Positions 1 through 5,169 of a stretch of DNA of 6,899 nucleotides are shown here, piece after piece. The stretch is from Desulfobacteraceae bacterium. Lineage in GTDB: Bacteria > Desulfobacterota > Desulfobacteria > Desulfobacterales > Desulfosarcinaceae. Location of the stretch: the NCBI GenBank assembly GCA_027031325.1, contig JALVRI010000090.1, positions 1-6,899 of the forward strand, written 5' to 3'. Below the pieces are notes generated by a model that searched no databases, had not been told where the DNA came from, and was given only the letters and a program-made list of their open reading frames with translations. Within the stretch, counting starts at the first letter, position 1. The number at the start of each line of letters is the position of its first letter. The position numbers were made by a program, and so were the translations under genes.

Positions 1-814
1 TAAGGCCCAGGGAATCCACCCCTTCAAGCCGCAAGGCCGCCTCGACCGTTTCGCAGGTTATCTTGCCATCAGCGCGCACCTGCGCATAGTCACGGACCCT
101 TTTCAGGAGCCGGTTTACGATGCGGGGAGTTCCCCGCGATCTTCGGGCCAGGGAAACAGCACCTTCTTGATCGATACTGATATCAAGCAAGCCGGCGGAA
201 CGCTTTATTATCTGGACCAGGTCATCCAAATCGTAGAAATCCAGGCTCCTGAACAAACCGAACCTGTCACGCAGGGGAGCCGAGAGCAAACCTACCCTGG
301 TGGTGGCTCCAACCAGGGTGAAACGGTTCAACCTGTATCTGTGGCTGCGGGCATGGATCCCCTTGTCGAACACGAAATCGACGGCAAAATCCTCCATTGC
401 GGGATAGAGAAATTCTTCCACGGCCTTGGGAGTTCTGTGAATCTCGTCGATGAAAAGAACGTCCCCTTCTTCCAGATGGGTGAGGATGCCCAGAAGGTCC
501 CCGCCTTTTTCCAGGGCCGGCCCGGAAGTGACGGTGAGTTTACCTTCCATCTCGTTTGCAATTATATGGGCCAGGGTGGTCTTTCCCAGGCCGGGCGGAC
601 CGTGAAAAAGGACATGATCAAGTGGTTCCCGGCGCTGGCGGGCTGCCTGAATGGCTATTTTGAGGGTGTCGACCACCTCTTTCTGGCCGACGTAATCATC
701 CAGCTTTCGCGGTCGCAGGGACAAAAGCTCCGGTTCGCGGTCGTCGGCGGTACACGACCGTTCCAGGATGCCGTGGGGAGACACCTGTCCCCGCTTTAGT
801 AAGCCGTCTGACAT
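1..814 (-). CDS. ruvB: RuvB, Holliday-junction branch-migration ATPase (3' end cut off by window edge)
   Basis: RuvB is the AAA+ motor that forms hexameric rings on the duplex arms of a RuvA-bound Holliday junction and drives branch migration in the cytoplasm. The frame is open from an ATG at 814 to base 1 with no stop, giving 271 codons of a protein usually about 340 residues. The small AAA+ lid is largely present; the C-terminal winged-helix domain is missing only because of the window edge. Visible motifs are LRPRKLDDYVGQ (33-44), Walker A GPPGLGKTT (72-80), Walker B LFIDEIH (120-126), YPAMEDF (137-143), GATTR (169-173, sensor-1/arginine-finger region), PLRDRFG (180-186) and a sensor-2 RGTPRIVNRLLKRVRDYA stretch near 225-245. 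Where E. coli has IGEGPAARS this protein has FDKGIHARS (149-157). The gene starts 23 bp after the ruvA stop with only a weak GAG-type ribosome-binding site; an in-frame TTG three codons upstream is a less likely start. Confidence 0.97.
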   Translation of the reverse strand, partial: MSDGLLKRGQVSPHGILERSCTADDREPELLSLRPRKLDDYVGQKEVVDTLKIAIQAARQRREPLDHVLFHGPPGLGKTTLAHIIANEMEGKLTVTSGPALEKGGDLLGILTHLEEGDVLFIDEIHRTPKAVEEFLYPAMEDFAVDFVFDKGIHARSHRYRLNRFTLVGATTRVGLLSAPLRDRFGLFRSLDFYDLDDLVQIIKRSAGLLDISIDQEGAVSLARRSRGTPRIVNRLLKRVRDYAQVRADGKITCETVEAALRLEGVDSLGL

Positions 815-837
815 GGCATTCAAGCTCTAATTCCGGA

Positions 838-1455
838 TCAGGGGAGTTCTCCCCTGTAAACCTCGTCGAACAGGGCTTCGGGAGTCGATATGCCCGGATC
901 CCGGGCCAGCGCCTGATCGATCATCCGGCGGGCATCGCTCGTTTTGTGCCCTAGTTGATTTACCAATACGTCAAAGACCGCCTGGATGAAATTCTCGCCT
1001 CCGGCTTTATCTTCGACAATCTCTTCTTTTCTTATCAGTGCGAACTTACCCATTCTACCTTTAAGGCTGGCCACTATCTTCTGGGCCGTACGGGAACCAA
1101 TGCCTTTCAAACGCTTGAGAGTGTCCAGATCGCCGGCCTCTATCGCCCGTGCCACCTCTCGAACCGGCATACTGAGGGCCTTTACGGCTTTCAATGGACC
1201 GATGGCCTCGACGGAAATAAAGGATTGAAAGAATTCTTTTTCAGCCTCCAGGTTGAAACCGATCAAAACCGGCCGGGGTTGTCTTTCGGTCTGGTGGTAG
1301 TAAATATAAAGTTCCACCTGTTCTCCGACCTGCTTGTCGGCCAAAGACTGCTGGACAAATCCGGGTAGCATTACTTCGTATCCCACCTGGTTGACCTTCA
1401 ACAGAATCCTTTCCTGCTCTTTTTTCAGCAGTTGGCCTTCAAGGTATCCGATCAT
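838..1455 (-). CDS. ruvA: RuvA, Holliday-junction-binding subunit
   Basis: RuvA binds the four-way junction as a tetramer, holds it square-planar and loads RuvB. The protein is 205 residues, the family's normal length. Domain I (OB fold, about 1-66) begins MIGYLEG and contains VNQVGYEV (21-28). Domain II has two helix-hairpin-helix motifs, EAIGPLKAVKAL (83-94) and LKGIGSRTAQKIV (116-128). A charged linker (about 140-155) leads to domain III (156-205), which contacts RuvB. The start at 1455 is chosen because MIGYLEG is the family N-terminus; the open frame extends 14 codons upstream into ruvC, but those residues are unlike RuvA. The gap from the ruvC stop is 10 bp, and a weak GGAAAG ribosome-binding site lies inside the end of ruvC, so translational coupling is plausible. 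The acidic-pin region reads QTERQPRP (55-62) instead of the E. coli RED-type sequence and is about three residues longer. Confidence 0.96.
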   Translation of the reverse strand: MIGYLEGQLLKKEQERILLKVNQVGYEVMLPGFVQQSLADKQVGEQVELYIYYHQTERQPRPVLIGFNLEAEKEFFQSFISVEAIGPLKAVKALSMPVREVARAIEAGDLDTLKRLKGIGSRTAQKIVASLKGRMGKFALIRKEEIVEDKAGGENFIQAVFDVLVNQLGHKTSDARRMIDQALARDPGISTPEALFDEVYRGELP

Positions 1456-1465
1456 CAGCTGTTTA

Positions 1466-1987
1466 CTACTTTCCGTCCACACCACCCATACCGGCACTGT
1501 TCCCGGGTCGGGTTCCCAATCGGTAAAGGCCTATCAGGGCCAGTCCCAGGGCGTCTGAAGCATGAAAGGGTCTGATTTCCCCTTCACATCCCAGGGCCCG
1601 CCGAACGGCCTTTTCAAGCTGGCGCTTGTCGGCATTGCCATTGCCTGTCAAAACCTGCTTTGCCTCCCGGACGGGAATCTCAATTATGGGTAACTCCTTT
1701 TGCCTGGCTGCAAGCAGGATAACCCCGCAAACCTTGCCCAGGGTAATACCGGACTTGGGGTATTTTTCAAGTGAAAAAACATCCTCGACGACCACCAATT
1801 GGGGCTTTTCGCCCTCGAGTACCTTGCTTACGGAAGAAAATATTTTCTCCAGTCTTTCAGGCAGCGGACAGCCCGGTTCCGTCTGGACCACCCCGTAAGC
1901 AAACTGTTGAACCGTTGTCCCCTGTCCGCTGACGACCCCTATTCCGGTTGCCGCCAGTCCCGGATCTATTCCGATTATGGTCTCCAT
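1466..1987 (-). CDS. ruvC: RuvC, Holliday-junction resolvase
   Basis: RuvC is a dimeric, metal-dependent endonuclease with an RNase H-like fold that nicks two opposite strands of a Holliday junction. Counting from the ATG at 1987 it has 173 residues, a normal length. The first strand carries IIGIDPG with catalytic Asp8; the second acidic residue is Glu68 in VVVEDVF; the C-terminal motif is FHASDALGLAL, with His142 and Asp145. That D/E/H/D set matches the Thermus thermophilus arrangement (Asp7, Glu70, His143, Asp146), whereas E. coli has Asp at the third position. TGNGNADK (114-121) is the conserved segment before the last helices. An in-frame TTG two codons upstream (1993) is an alternative start; ATG is preferred because METIIGIDPG fits the family, and an AAGAAG element lies about ten bases upstream of it. 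The gene starts 44 bp after the cpoB stop, behind a stem-loop, and is followed closely by ruvA. Confidence 0.96.
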   Translation of the reverse strand: METIIGIDPGLAATGIGVVSGQGTTVQQFAYGVVQTEPGCPLPERLEKIFSSVSKVLEGEKPQLVVVEDVFSLEKYPKSGITLGKVCGVILLAARQKELPIIEIPVREAKQVLTGNGNADKRQLEKAVRRALGCEGEIRPFHASDALGLALIGLYRLGTRPGNSAGMGGVDGK

Positions 1988-2000
1988 CTGCAAGTTCTTC

Positions 2001-2037
2001 TTGTAGGCCGCAAGCCGACATGAAAACAGGCCTACAA
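2001..2037 (-). repeat. Stem-loop in the cpoB-ruvC junction
   Basis: A perfect 9-bp inverted repeat, TTGTAGGCC at 2001-2009 and GGCCTACAA at 2029-2037, encloses a 19-nt loop. On the transcribed strand the 5' arm covers the last cpoB codon and its TAG stop (2032-2034). The 3' arm ends directly against the AAGAAG ribosome-binding region of ruvC. No T-run follows on either strand, so it does not look like an intrinsic terminator. It could be a processing or stability hairpin, a translational control element, or one copy of a dispersed palindromic repeat; the sequence alone does not decide. Confidence 0.6.
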
Positions 2038-2892
2038 TGATTTGAGCTTCTGGGAGGCTATCTTGGCCTCGTTGCTTTTGGGAAATTTCTCAACCAGTCT
2101 GGTCAGCACCAAACGGGCGTTGGCCTTGTCTTTCAGCTTCAAAAAAGCCAATGCCTGCTTGAGCATTGCCGCAGGCACCTTGTTGCCCTTGGGATACTTG
2201 TCGATGACCTCCTGGTATTCCAGGATGGCTTTTTCGTACCATTTTTCGCGGTAATAACATTCACCGATCCAGAACTGGGCGTTGTCGGCCTTTTCGCTTT
2301 TGGGGAAGGTCTTGATCAGGTCTTTAAAACCTTTGCGTGCAGCCGCCAGGCGGCCCTCATCGAAATCCTTCTTGGCTGCCCGGTAGAGGCTTTCAGGGGT
2401 AGCCGGAGCCGCGGTCGCGTTTTCTTTACCGGCCGGCTTGGCAACCGCCCCGCTCTCGATACTGAGGTACTGCTCCAAGCGGGCGACTCTTTTCTCCAGC
2501 CCGGCAAGTTCTATCTGGATATTTTCAAGGCGTTTGCTACGGGCCTCGAAATCGGTCTCAGCCTTGCCCAGCTTCTTGCGCAGAACAAACTCCACCTCTT
2601 CCAGCCGTCCCTGAACAAGCCTCGCCTCCTGCTCGACTCGATCCAGGTCGGCCGCCACCCGGGCATAGTTTTCACGCAGGATCTTGAGATCCTTGCGGCG
2701 GTTCTTGTCCAGAGATGCCAGCCCGGCATCGACCCGCTGTTTTTGCTCTTCCAGGCGCCTGTATCGTTCCTGCAATTTGTGGTTGTTTTGTTCCAAAGTG
2801 GCGATCCGCTCTTCGAGCAGATAAACATCTTTCTGGAGAGCACAAGCGGTCAGGATCAGGGTTAAGGAAAAAAAGATCAGCGTCTTTTTCAT
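2032..2892 (-). CDS. cpoB: CpoB/YbgF, Tol-Pal-associated coiled-coil and TPR protein, predicted lipoprotein
   Basis: CpoB couples outer-membrane constriction by Tol-Pal to septal peptidoglycan synthesis in the periplasm. The 286-residue product starts with a short signal peptide ending in a clean lipobox, LTAC with Cys17 (14-17). Ala18 follows, so outer-membrane sorting is expected. Residues about 22-145 are a long, charged heptad-type coiled coil (for example RIATLEQNNHKLQERYRRLE). A flexible Ala/Pro linker (148-166) comes next. About three tetratricopeptide repeats follow (167-286), with recognisable PESLYRAAKKDFDEGRL, NAQFWIGECYYREKWYEKA and AAMLKQALAFLKLKDKANA segments, as in the YbgF family. 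The ATG at 2892 is chosen because it begins MKKTLIFF and has GAGGT eight bases upstream; the open frame extends 35 codons further but that part is not protein-like. E. coli CpoB is a soluble periplasmic protein of about 263 residues, so lipidation and the longer coiled coil are differences. It follows pal after a 280-bp gap. Confidence 0.9.
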   Translation of the reverse strand: MKKTLIFFSLTLILTACALQKDVYLLEERIATLEQNNHKLQERYRRLEEQKQRVDAGLASLDKNRRKDLKILRENYARVAADLDRVEQEARLVQGRLEEVEFVLRKKLGKAETDFEARSKRLENIQIELAGLEKRVARLEQYLSIESGAVAKPAGKENATAAPATPESLYRAAKKDFDEGRLAAARKGFKDLIKTFPKSEKADNAQFWIGECYYREKWYEKAILEYQEVIDKYPKGNKVPAAMLKQALAFLKLKDKANARLVLTRLVEKFPKSNEAKIASQKLKSL

Positions 2893-2916
2893 GACATTGC
2901 ACCTCGTCAGCAGGTT

Positions 2917-3031
2917 ACCGGCATTGCTCCACCGGCAAACAACCGGCAGGAGTCCACTCAGACACGGCCTGCAACCGACTGCCGCTGGAACCGGCAATCA
3001 AATAGGCGGCCACCGGCACAGGTGTGCCGGT
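2917..3031. repeat. Cluster of TGCCGGT/ACCGGCA heptamers
   Basis: The heptamer ACCGGCA occurs on the plus strand at 2917-2923, 2931-2937, 2942-2948, 2990-2996 and 3012-3018. Its reverse complement TGCCGGT is at 3025-3031, where it forms the other arm of the central hairpin. Six exact copies of a 7-mer within 115 bp are far more than expected by chance, even in GC-rich DNA. The two closest gaps are 14 and 11 bp start to start. The function is unknown; protein-binding sites or a decayed short repeat are both possible. Confidence 0.6.
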
Positions 3032-3058
3032 GGCCTCTAAGGTCTTGCCGCTTGATTG
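2995..3058 (-). repeat. Two-part stem-loop (13-bp inner stem, 7-bp outer stem)
   Basis: The inner arms are 3008-3020 (GGCCACCGGCACA) and 3023-3035 (its exact reverse complement), a near-continuous 28-bp palindrome with a 2-nt centre. They are flanked by a second matching pair, CAATCAA at 2995-3001 and TTGATTG at 3052-3058. The RNA from the pal to cpoB direction could therefore fold as an outer AT-rich helix, an asymmetric internal loop (6 and 16 nt) and a strong GC-rich hairpin. On the minus strand the inner hairpin is followed by GCCTATTTGATTG, which is too mixed for a convincing intrinsic terminator. Partial attenuation, RNA processing or a repeat-element origin remain open. Confidence 0.6.
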
Positions 3059-3144
3059 TTTACGCCCCCTGAGGCATGCAACAGCCACCCGGAACATTGC
3101 CCGGCTGGGCATTTATTTGCCGGCACCCCTGGGCGCAAACGTAA

Positions 3145-3174
3145 GATCGTTTTTTTTAACTGTCGTAAACGATC
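3145..3174 (-). repeat. Hairpin overlapping the pal stop codon
   Basis: GATCGTTT at 3145-3152 and AAACGATC at 3167-3174 form an 8-bp perfect inverted repeat with a 14-nt loop. The arm at 3167-3174 includes two bases of the pal TGA (3173-3175). The minus-strand RNA has an A-run inside the structure but no U-run after it; on the plus strand the T-run lies inside the stem and loop. It is therefore not a classic terminator for either direction. It may protect the 3' end of tol-pal mRNA. Confidence 0.45.
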
Positions 3175-3757
3175 AGTCTATGGTGAAATGGACCCGCCTG
3201 TTCTTGGCCCAGGCTTCCTCGTTGTGTCCGGGGTCAACCGGCCGTTCTTCACCATAGCTTATTGTATTGAGCCGGGCCGGATCGATACCCATGTTTACCA
3301 GGAAAGCCTTTGCGCTCTGGGCACGTCTTTCTCCCAGGGCGAGGTTGTAAGCAGCTGTTCCCCTTTCGTCACAATGGCCTTCGATGGTCACTGTAACATC
3401 CGGGTTTTCCTGGAGCCAATCGGCCTTGCTCCGCAAAACCTGCTGGGCCACCTCAGAAAGGGCCGCACTGTCAAAAGCAAAGTAGATATCCTCGTTGATG
3501 AACAGGTTACGGGCAGCCTCCTTGGCTCTGGCCTCCTGCTGGGCCTTGAGCTCTTCGGCCTGGATGGCGCTCTGTTCCGGTTGTTCCTGCTTGGCCGCCT
3601 GCTCGGGTTGCGTCGCCTCGGGCTGGGGGGCCGGAGTCGGCGTAGCTTCCACGGCGGCAGGTTCACTCTCAGCAGCTTTCTTGGCGCATGAGACCGTCAA
3701 AATCAACCCCGGCACTATCAGCAACAGGGCTACGCTTATCCACATTCTTTTCCTCAT
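3173..3757 (-). CDS. pal: Pal, peptidoglycan-associated outer-membrane lipoprotein
   Basis: Pal is anchored in the outer membrane by its lipidated cysteine and binds meso-diaminopimelate-containing peptidoglycan, or TolB, through an OmpA-like domain. The 194-residue product has a basic N-terminus and hydrophobic signal (1-23) ending TVSC with Cys24. The Thr at the -3 position is atypical for a lipobox, but the context and family make lipidation likely, and Ala25 favours outer-membrane sorting. Residues 26-84 are an Ala/Pro/Glu/Gln-rich tether. The OmpA-like domain (about 86-194) contains IYFAFDSAAL, IEGHCDERGTAAYN (125-138), LGERRAQSAKAFL, ISYGEERP and NRRVHF. Asp130 and Arg145 align with the diaminopimelate-binding Asp271 and Arg286 of E. 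coli OmpA. The start at 3757 is fixed by a strong AAAGGAGG five bases upstream. It follows tolB after 37 bp. Confidence 0.97.
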   Translation of the reverse strand: MRKRMWISVALLLIVPGLILTVSCAKKAAESEPAAVEATPTPAPQPEATQPEQAAKQEQPEQSAIQAEELKAQQEARAKEAARNLFINEDIYFAFDSAALSEVAQQVLRSKADWLQENPDVTVTIEGHCDERGTAAYNLALGERRAQSAKAFLVNMGIDPARLNTISYGEERPVDPGHNEEAWAKNRRVHFTID

Positions 3758-3762
3758 TTTTT

Positions 3763-3770
3763 CCTCCTTT
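3763..3770 (-). promoter_or_regulatory. Strong ribosome-binding site of pal
   Basis: AAAGGAGG on the minus strand lies five bases before the pal ATG, the best match to the anti-Shine-Dalgarno sequence in the window. It decides the start at 3757 over the internal Met at codon 5. This suits Pal, which is usually the most abundant Tol-Pal component. Its AAAG is also one arm of a small possible hairpin (3767-3787). Confidence 0.8.
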
Positions 3771-3794
3771 GCTAGTTACAGCCAAAGCATTCGT

Positions 3795-5120
3795 CTATTG
3801 CATGGTGTTCGGTGACCAGGAAGGGTCGCTTTGTTCACCATCCAGCGCTATCAACTGTCTTTGATCTGTTCCGTAACGGGTCATCACGAAAATCCGTGAC
3901 TTGCCGGTGCGGGTTGAACTGAAAGCTATCAGGCTTCCATCCGGAGACCAGGTGGGAGCCTCGTTATCACCCTGGTCGCTCGTCAGGCGGACAGGGTTGT
4001 TGCCTTCTATATCTGAAACGTAAATATTGATTTGCCCCTGCTCCATGGATGAATAGGCGATCAGGTCACCATTGGGCGACCAGCTCGGTTGGGTGTTGTA
4101 CCGGCCGTGATAGGTCAACCGGGTCACCCTGCCGGTAGCGATGTCCTTGATGTAAATTTGTGGGTTTCCGGAGCGTTTCGATACAAACGCCACTTTTTTC
4201 CCGTCCGGTGACCATGTCGGATCTACGTCAATTCCGCGGCTGTTGGTCAATCTTTTAATCGTTTTCCCTGCAGCGGTCAACAGATAAATTTCCTGGTCTC
4301 CGCCCAACGACAAGGTCGCTGCAAGTTCCGCCCGCCCGGGACGCCAGGCCGGCGTGATTTGGAGGCCGGGTTTTGTCAGGGAACGCACATGCCCGCCGGC
4401 CAGACGGTGGATGAAAATCTGGGGCCTGCCGTTGCGGTAGGACACGTAAGCCAGGTGACGCGAGTCGCTCGACCAGTCTGGCAACATGCTGATACTCTTG
4501 TAATAAGTTAGCCTATGGACCTCTTTGCCGTCGAAGCGGCAGACATAGATCTCCTTGTGTCCGGTACCGTTGGAAACAAACGCCAGACGGCTGTTGAAAA
4601 AACCGCGCTTTCCGGTCAAAGACAGGATGACTTCTCCGCAAAAGCGCCGGATCATGCGATCCTGATCCTCGACCGGCCCACGGTAACGCTTGCCAATGAT
4701 AAGCTTCTGCTTGAAGGTGTCGAAAAGGCGGAGTTCAAGCTCCATGATCTGTCCGGATAGCTTTACCCCTCCTGTTATCAGCATCTCGGCGCCTATGACG
4801 GTCCAATTGCCGAAATTGATATCGATTGCCGTAATCCCTGAACGCTCGGGATCGAAAAGGTAGGAACCGCTGTCCAGGATGGTGAAATAGCTCGTGAATT
4901 CCAGGTAATGGGTAATTCCCCGGGTCATCTTCAGGGCCAGCGGCCTTTCACCACCTGAACCGGAGAGGCTCTTGAAAACCGGAATGGCCATGGGAACCTT
5001 GCGCAAAAATGGGTTGCTTATATCGATATAGTCGAACTGGCCCCGGGCCGAACGCGGGATCGCCACAAACAACGAGGTGACAACAAGCAACGAAATCAAT
5101 GTCCGGGAATGTATTTTCAT
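3795..5120 (-). CDS. tolB: TolB, periplasmic beta-propeller of the Tol-Pal system
   Basis: TolB is the periplasmic partner that binds Pal through its propeller and is displaced by energised TolA, which controls Pal mobility. The product has 441 residues (E. coli about 430). A Sec signal peptide (1-27) ends ARG, with likely cleavage before Gln28. The N-terminal TolB_N domain (about 28-165) includes IPVFKSL (46-52) and LELRLFDT (128-135). The six-bladed propeller starts near 173 with GFFNSRLAFVS. Its six repeats are marked by P-x-W-S/R motifs at about 214, 257, 301, 345, 389 and 433, spaced 43-44 residues, such as PTWSPDGKKVAF and PSWSPNGDLIAY. The protein ends PSWSPNTMQ, as TolBs normally close the propeller. 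The ATG at 5120 begins the signal peptide and has GGCGG upstream; the TTG ten codons earlier is rejected. It follows tolA after 48 bp, and pal is next. Confidence 0.97.
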   Translation of the reverse strand: MKIHSRTLISLLVVTSLFVAIPRSARGQFDYIDISNPFLRKVPMAIPVFKSLSGSGGERPLALKMTRGITHYLEFTSYFTILDSGSYLFDPERSGITAIDINFGNWTVIGAEMLITGGVKLSGQIMELELRLFDTFKQKLIIGKRYRGPVEDQDRMIRRFCGEVILSLTGKRGFFNSRLAFVSNGTGHKEIYVCRFDGKEVHRLTYYKSISMLPDWSSDSRHLAYVSYRNGRPQIFIHRLAGGHVRSLTKPGLQITPAWRPGRAELAATLSLGGDQEIYLLTAAGKTIKRLTNSRGIDVDPTWSPDGKKVAFVSKRSGNPQIYIKDIATGRVTRLTYHGRYNTQPSWSPNGDLIAYSSMEQGQINIYVSDIEGNNPVRLTSDQGDNEAPTWSPDGSLIAFSSTRTGKSRIFVMTRYGTDQRQLIALDGEQSDPSWSPNTMQ

Positions 5121-5153
5121 ATTTTTTTCCGCCGAATCCTCACAACACAACTT

Positions 5154-5169
5154 GCATTTAATTTAATGC
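5154..5169 (-). repeat. Small AT-rich inverted repeat between tolA and tolB
   Basis: GCATT (5154-5158) and AATGC (5165-5169) flank a 6-nt AT loop, starting at the last base of the tolA stop. The AT-rich patch stands out from its GC-rich surroundings. It could help open DNA at an internal tolB promoter or be an mRNA feature. The stem is short, so this may be chance. Confidence 0.3.

Larger units (their letters stand above)
2893..3172. other. pal-cpoB intergenic region, 280 bp, no convincing gene
   Basis: This is the only large gap in an otherwise tightly packed gene row. I see no tRNA-like cloverleaf, no known riboswitch signature and no credible coding frame. What it holds is a hairpin at the pal stop (3145-3174), a small TGCCC/GGGCA hairpin around 3099-3112, a two-part 64-nt fold (2995-3058), and a cluster of TGCCGGT heptamers (2917-3031). 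The cpoB ribosome-binding site (GAGGT, about 2901-2905) sits at its left end. It could carry a cpoB promoter, an attenuator or a small RNA; no good sigma-70 or sigma-54 promoter stands out by eye. Confidence 0.7.

Noticed and set aside
167..799. 210-codon open frame on the plus strand
   Set aside because: It lies wholly antisense to ruvB, whose minus-strand product matches the AAA+ motifs in order. The plus-strand product resembles no family and arises from codon bias of the real gene.
1456..1497. Longer RuvA N-terminus starting at 1497
   Set aside because: The extra 14 residues lie inside ruvC and precede the canonical MIG start of the family.
2995..3058. Intrinsic terminator between pal and cpoB
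   Set aside because: The stem is strong, but the following bases on either strand are mixed rather than a T-run, so I list it as a structured repeat of unknown role.
2915..3112. 65-codon minus-strand frame in the pal-cpoB gap
   Set aside because: It has no good ribosome-binding site, runs through the palindrome and repeated heptamers, and its product has no recognisable domain, signal or composition of a real small protein.
2893..3172. tRNA or cyclic-di-GMP riboswitch in the gap
   Set aside because: I looked for a T-arm motif, anticodon stem and acceptor pairing, and for the GEMM core; none could be assembled on either strand.
3056..3691. 211-codon open frame on the plus strand
   Set aside because: It runs antisense to pal, where the OmpA-like domain is unmistakable, and it reads the Ala/Pro/Glu tether as a low-complexity Gly/Leu/Arg tail.
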